Source: Candidatus Borkfalkia stercoripullorum
GTDB lineage: Bacteria > Bacillota > Clostridia > Christensenellales > Borkfalkiaceae
DNA: 41,772 bases
Direction: 5' to 3'
Assembly: GCA_019119395.1 (NCBI GenBank)
Contig: DWXC01000017.1
Location: 1-41,772 of the forward strand
The translations under genes were made by a program, and so were the position numbers. The notes under the pieces were generated by a model. The model had not been told where the DNA came from, searched no databases, and saw nothing but the letters and a program-made list of their open reading frames with translations. Of the stretch, positions 40,156 to 41,772 are shown piece by piece (position 1 is the first letter of the stretch; every line of letters starts with the position of its first letter).

Positions 40156-40326
40156 TTATCTTTGTTTCGTAAATTTATGGTGACGGATATATTCCGCAAC
40201 ATTTTGCCTTGCAAAATCGGGTATATCTTCCCATAAAATTTCTTTACGCTTTTTCTCGCACGGTATATCGTGCGCTTGTGCCATCGTAGGAACTCGTATA
40301 TAAATTACTGCCTTACAAGTTTTCAT
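40156..40326 (-). CDS. Small protein (56 aa) resembling a resolvase N-terminus
   Basis: Begins MKTCKAVIYIRVPTMAQAHD, which copies the first strand of serine recombinases (AVIYIRVSTxxQ), but Pro replaces the catalytic Ser. The rest (KKRKEILWEDIPDFARQNVA) is charged and unlike a resolvase. The ribosome binding site is weak (GGCAGAAACG). Possibly a fragment of a recombinase that gained a new end, or a small protein of other function. Confidence 0.5.
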   Translation of the reverse strand: MKTCKAVIYIRVPTMAQAHDIPCEKKRKEILWEDIPDFARQNVAEYIRHHKFTKQR

Positions 40327-40364
40327 CGTTTCTGCCTCAAACCTTAAATACTCCGTTAAAGCAG

Positions 40365-40392
40365 GAGCGCAAGGGCCGTAGTCCTTGCGCTC
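40365..40392 (-). terminator. Hairpin after the ribbon-helix-helix gene
   Basis: A 10-bp stem GAGCGCAAGG with CCTTGCGCTC, loop of 8, followed on the minus strand by CTGCTTTAAC. Weak T-run. Confidence 0.5.
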
Positions 40393-40398
40393 GCACTT

Positions 40399-40635
40399 TT
40401 ACTCTTTATTTAGTTGATTTTTCGGGCCGTAGTGATCGAGCAGGGCTTGATACCCTGCAACGATCAGTTCTACCTTTGTAATTCTATTCTTTTTGAGAAA
40501 GGCACAAATCTCATCGTGCAGCTCCCTCGGCAATCGTGTATTGTACTGCTTTGTCGCCTGCACTCGCTCCGTTTTATTACGCACCTCGTAATTCCGACGC
40601 GCGCGACGGAGCGGCGTTTCTTCTTTCTTTGCCAT
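40399..40635 (-). CDS. Ribbon-helix-helix-like DNA-binding protein
   Basis: A 78-residue basic protein. After an Arg/Lys-rich start, ATKQYNTRLPRELHDEICAF, then LKKNRITKVELIVAGYQALL: a beta strand followed by two helices, the ribbon-helix-helix layout of plasmid and element regulators and relaxosome accessory proteins. It begins a few bases after a 39-residue membrane peptide. Candidate ligand of the palindrome at 41180-41197. Confidence 0.65.
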   Translation of the reverse strand: MAKKEETPLRRARRNYEVRNKTERVQATKQYNTRLPRELHDEICAFLKKNRITKVELIVAGYQALLDHYGPKNQLNKE

Positions 40636-40644
40636 AGCACCCTC

Positions 40645-40764
40645 TCATTCCGTAATCGCACAGATGATCGCGCCAATAAAGTTCATAACACAGGTTCCGA
40701 TAAACACAAACCCTATGAATAACGCTTTCAGCAACCCCTTCCCGATTCCTAAAACAGCTCTCAT
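40645..40764 (-). CDS. 39-residue membrane peptide
   Basis: MRAVLGIGKGLLKALFIGFV opens the protein and one helix (about 12-36) fills most of it, ending IICAITE. GGAGGTACAAG lies at ideal distance before the ATG, and the gene is packed between TnpV and the ribbon-helix-helix gene, so it is likely real. Function unknown. Confidence 0.65.
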   Translation of the reverse strand: MRAVLGIGKGLLKALFIGFVFIGTCVMNFIGAIICAITE

Positions 40765-40779
40765 CTTGTACCTCCGTCT

Positions 40780-41142
40780 TTAATCCACATACACAAGCTC
40801 GGAAAGTATTTCTTCCTCTATGAGCCTTTGTATCTCCGTCTGTCTGCGGTAGTCCTCCATAAAGTTTCCCGTCCGCTTATACCGTTCGTCTTGGGACAGC
40901 TTGGCGTACATGGTTTCGTACAGCTCGTCCGCCTGACGGTCGATGCCGTGCAGGTATTCGGGGAGGTTCTCTATCGCCCAAAACTTTCCGACATTCTCCT
41001 CTTCCAAATACTTCTTGGCGAGCGTTCCGTACTTGCCGTAAGTGTGCTTGACAGGCTTGACCGCTTCACGATAGACTCTGATTTCTTCTTCCGTCAGCCC
41101 CTCGCCCCTGTCCGCTTTTGCAATGATTTCCTGTGCGTTCAT
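40780..41142 (-). CDS. TnpV-family transposon protein
   Basis: A 120-residue protein. LPEYLHGIDRQADELYETMY and the C-terminal ILSELVYVD match the TnpV pattern (YLADIDRQAEEMF...AELIY), and YGKYGTLAKKYLEEEN corresponds to its middle. TnpV occurs in Tn4451-type and related clostridial elements; its role is not defined. ATG 41142 has AAGGAGGGCGCACTC before it. It has a consensus promoter with an embedded palindrome. Confidence 0.75.
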   Translation of the reverse strand: MNAQEIIAKADRGEGLTEEEIRVYREAVKPVKHTYGKYGTLAKKYLEEENVGKFWAIENLPEYLHGIDRQADELYETMYAKLSQDERYKRTGNFMEDYRRQTEIQRLIEEEILSELVYVD

Positions 41143-41175
41143 GAGTGCGCCCTCCTTCTGTTTCATTGTACTTCT

Positions 41176-41204
41176 ATTATATCGTGCTATCACGATATTG
41201 TCAA
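41176..41204 (-). promoter_or_regulatory. Consensus promoter with operator palindrome, TnpV operon
   Basis: Minus strand TTGACA (41199-41204), 17-bp spacer, TATAAT (41176-41181). The spacer contains TATCGTG-CTAT-CACGATA (41180-41197), perfect 7-bp arms that overlap the -10, so a bound protein would block polymerase. Confidence 0.8.
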
Positions 41205-41235
41205 GAGTACCAAGTGAATTTCCCGAATAAATTTT

Positions 41236-41772
41236 TTATGTCACCAAAGCAGCAATTCCACGGATAAGATACGGGCAGGCAACGAGTATTGCAAAGATTA
41301 CGACAAGCCCTATAAAGTAGTTCACGATCATCTTCCTCGCTTTCTCTTTGTCCTCGTTCTTATGGGCGATTGCAAAGAACACGCCCATCACGATGCTCCA
41401 AATGGCAGCAGTCGCAAGGAATACCCATATCATATACGGGCGGTATTGCTCAAACAGATCTTCCACATACGACGTTACCTCGTCATACTGATCGCCAAGT
41501 TCCTGCGTATAGGAATCGCCGCATATCGTACAAGTATATACTCTTGTCGTCTTACCGTTTTCGGAAGTCGAATCGGTAATCGCATAGCTATGCCCCGGTG
41601 CAGCAATGACTTCCGTATATTCGTCGCCGCACTTGTCACAAACATATCTGCGTTCTCCGTCCTCCGTACAGGTAGCCGCCTTTACAATAAAGTTGGAATA
41701 ATTATGCCCCGTAGGATACGCACCGGTTTCTTCGGTGTGTTCGTACCCGCAAACCTGACAGGTATAAACCGT
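41236..41772 (-). CDS. Cys-motif repeat/membrane protein of the element (5' end missing)
   Basis: The frame is open from the window edge, giving 178 C-terminal residues. First come three similar modules with a Cys pair: YTCQVCGYEHTEE, YVCDKCGDEYTEV and YTCTICGDSYTQE, linked by GHNYS / ATCTEDG and GHSYA. Such modules occur in clostridial surface proteins. Then two membrane helices (MIWVFLATAAIWSIVMGVFF and YFIGLVVIFAILVACPYLI) with a basic loop KNEDKEKARK, resembling VirB2/TrbC-like or Maff2-like small membrane proteins of conjugative elements. It is unusual to find the two parts fused. Confidence 0.7.
   Translation of the reverse strand, partial: TVYTCQVCGYEHTEETGAYPTGHNYSNFIVKAATCTEDGERRYVCDKCGDEYTEVIAAPGHSYAITDSTSENGKTTRVYTCTICGDSYTQELGDQYDEVTSYVEDLFEQYRPYMIWVFLATAAIWSIVMGVFFAIAHKNEDKEKARKMIVNYFIGLVVIFAILVACPYLIRGIAALVT

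Larger units (their letters stand above)
35400..41772. mobile_element. End of an integrative element with serine recombinase cluster
   Basis: From the DeoR gene onward the sequence becomes more AT-rich and carries three large-serine-recombinase genes, small element-type genes, a ribbon-helix-helix-like protein and a TnpV-family gene. Three tandem recombinases at one end, reading outward to the chromosome, is a layout seen in clostridial integrative and conjugative elements. The left boundary is approximate (after 35337, probably 35470-35740) and the right end is beyond the window. Confidence 0.75.

Overview
The window looks like a chromosomal segment of an uncultured, Gram-positive, probably anaerobic member of the Clostridia. 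The signs are spoIIID, a prmA-rsmE-mtaB-HIT housekeeping operon, an anaerobic GlpA/GlpB-like oxidoreductase cluster with a DUF1667 partner, DUF1846 and DUF6062 genes, strong sigma-A promoters, and lipoproteins rather than sortase-anchored surface proteins. The core is GC-rich. The last 6 kb is visibly more AT-rich and is a mobile element. A Christensenellales/Borkfalkiaceae-like gut lineage is my guess from gene content only.

Layout. 1-285: tail of an IS30-family element. 491-3257: spoIIID, a small XRE regulator with a perfect 20-bp palindrome upstream, and a manA-glucokinase operon with its own promoter. 3291-3785: internally deleted aldo/keto reductase. 3938-7183 (minus): overlapping prmA-rsmE-mtaB-HIT operon, with a CvpA-like membrane gene and DUF1846 upstream. 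9546-13623 (minus): radC, gltX, histidine kinase and response regulator, all translationally coupled. 13761-15026 (plus): M20 dipeptidase.

15104-24009 (minus) is the most interesting region: a five-gene operon that I read as a haem-acquisition relay. In order of transcription it encodes a small lipoprotein with an Shp-like domain, an IsdE-like haem-binding lipoprotein, a FecCD-type permease, an ABC ATPase, and a 1401-residue lipoprotein. The last carries a second copy of the Shp-like domain followed by a long BspA-type (LRR_5) leucine-rich-repeat array. The shared domain has two conserved Met-Gly sites that could be a bis-methionine haem site. Upstream are a divergent DtxR/MarR-like regulator with a set of GTTCGC-N4-GCGAAC palindromes at its own promoter and in the operon leader, and a classical DtxR-type iron regulator. 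The architecture parallels the streptococcal Shr-Shp-HtsABC pathway but uses lipid anchors and an apparently undescribed domain combination.

24164-26650 (minus): XRE regulator, small sigma factor, secreted papain-like (C39-like) protein and a membrane protein. 26887-27382: tRNA-Thr(CGU) surrounded by tandem tRNA-derived repeats. 27417-30808: lipid kinase, a membrane protein with a SPOR-like segment, a DUF6062 double zinc-motif protein and a double carboxymuconolactone-decarboxylase-fold protein. 31392-35337: a three-gene GlpA/GlpB-like FAD oxidoreductase operon divergent from a DeoR/GlpR-type repressor.

35400-41772: one end of an integrative (probably conjugative) element. It has three tandem large-serine-recombinase genes (one frameshifted, one lacking the catalytic domain), several very small genes, a TnpV-family gene and the 3' part of a Cys-motif/membrane protein that runs off the window. 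Starts were chosen from visible Shine-Dalgarno sequences. No database search was possible, so family names rest on motif recognition.
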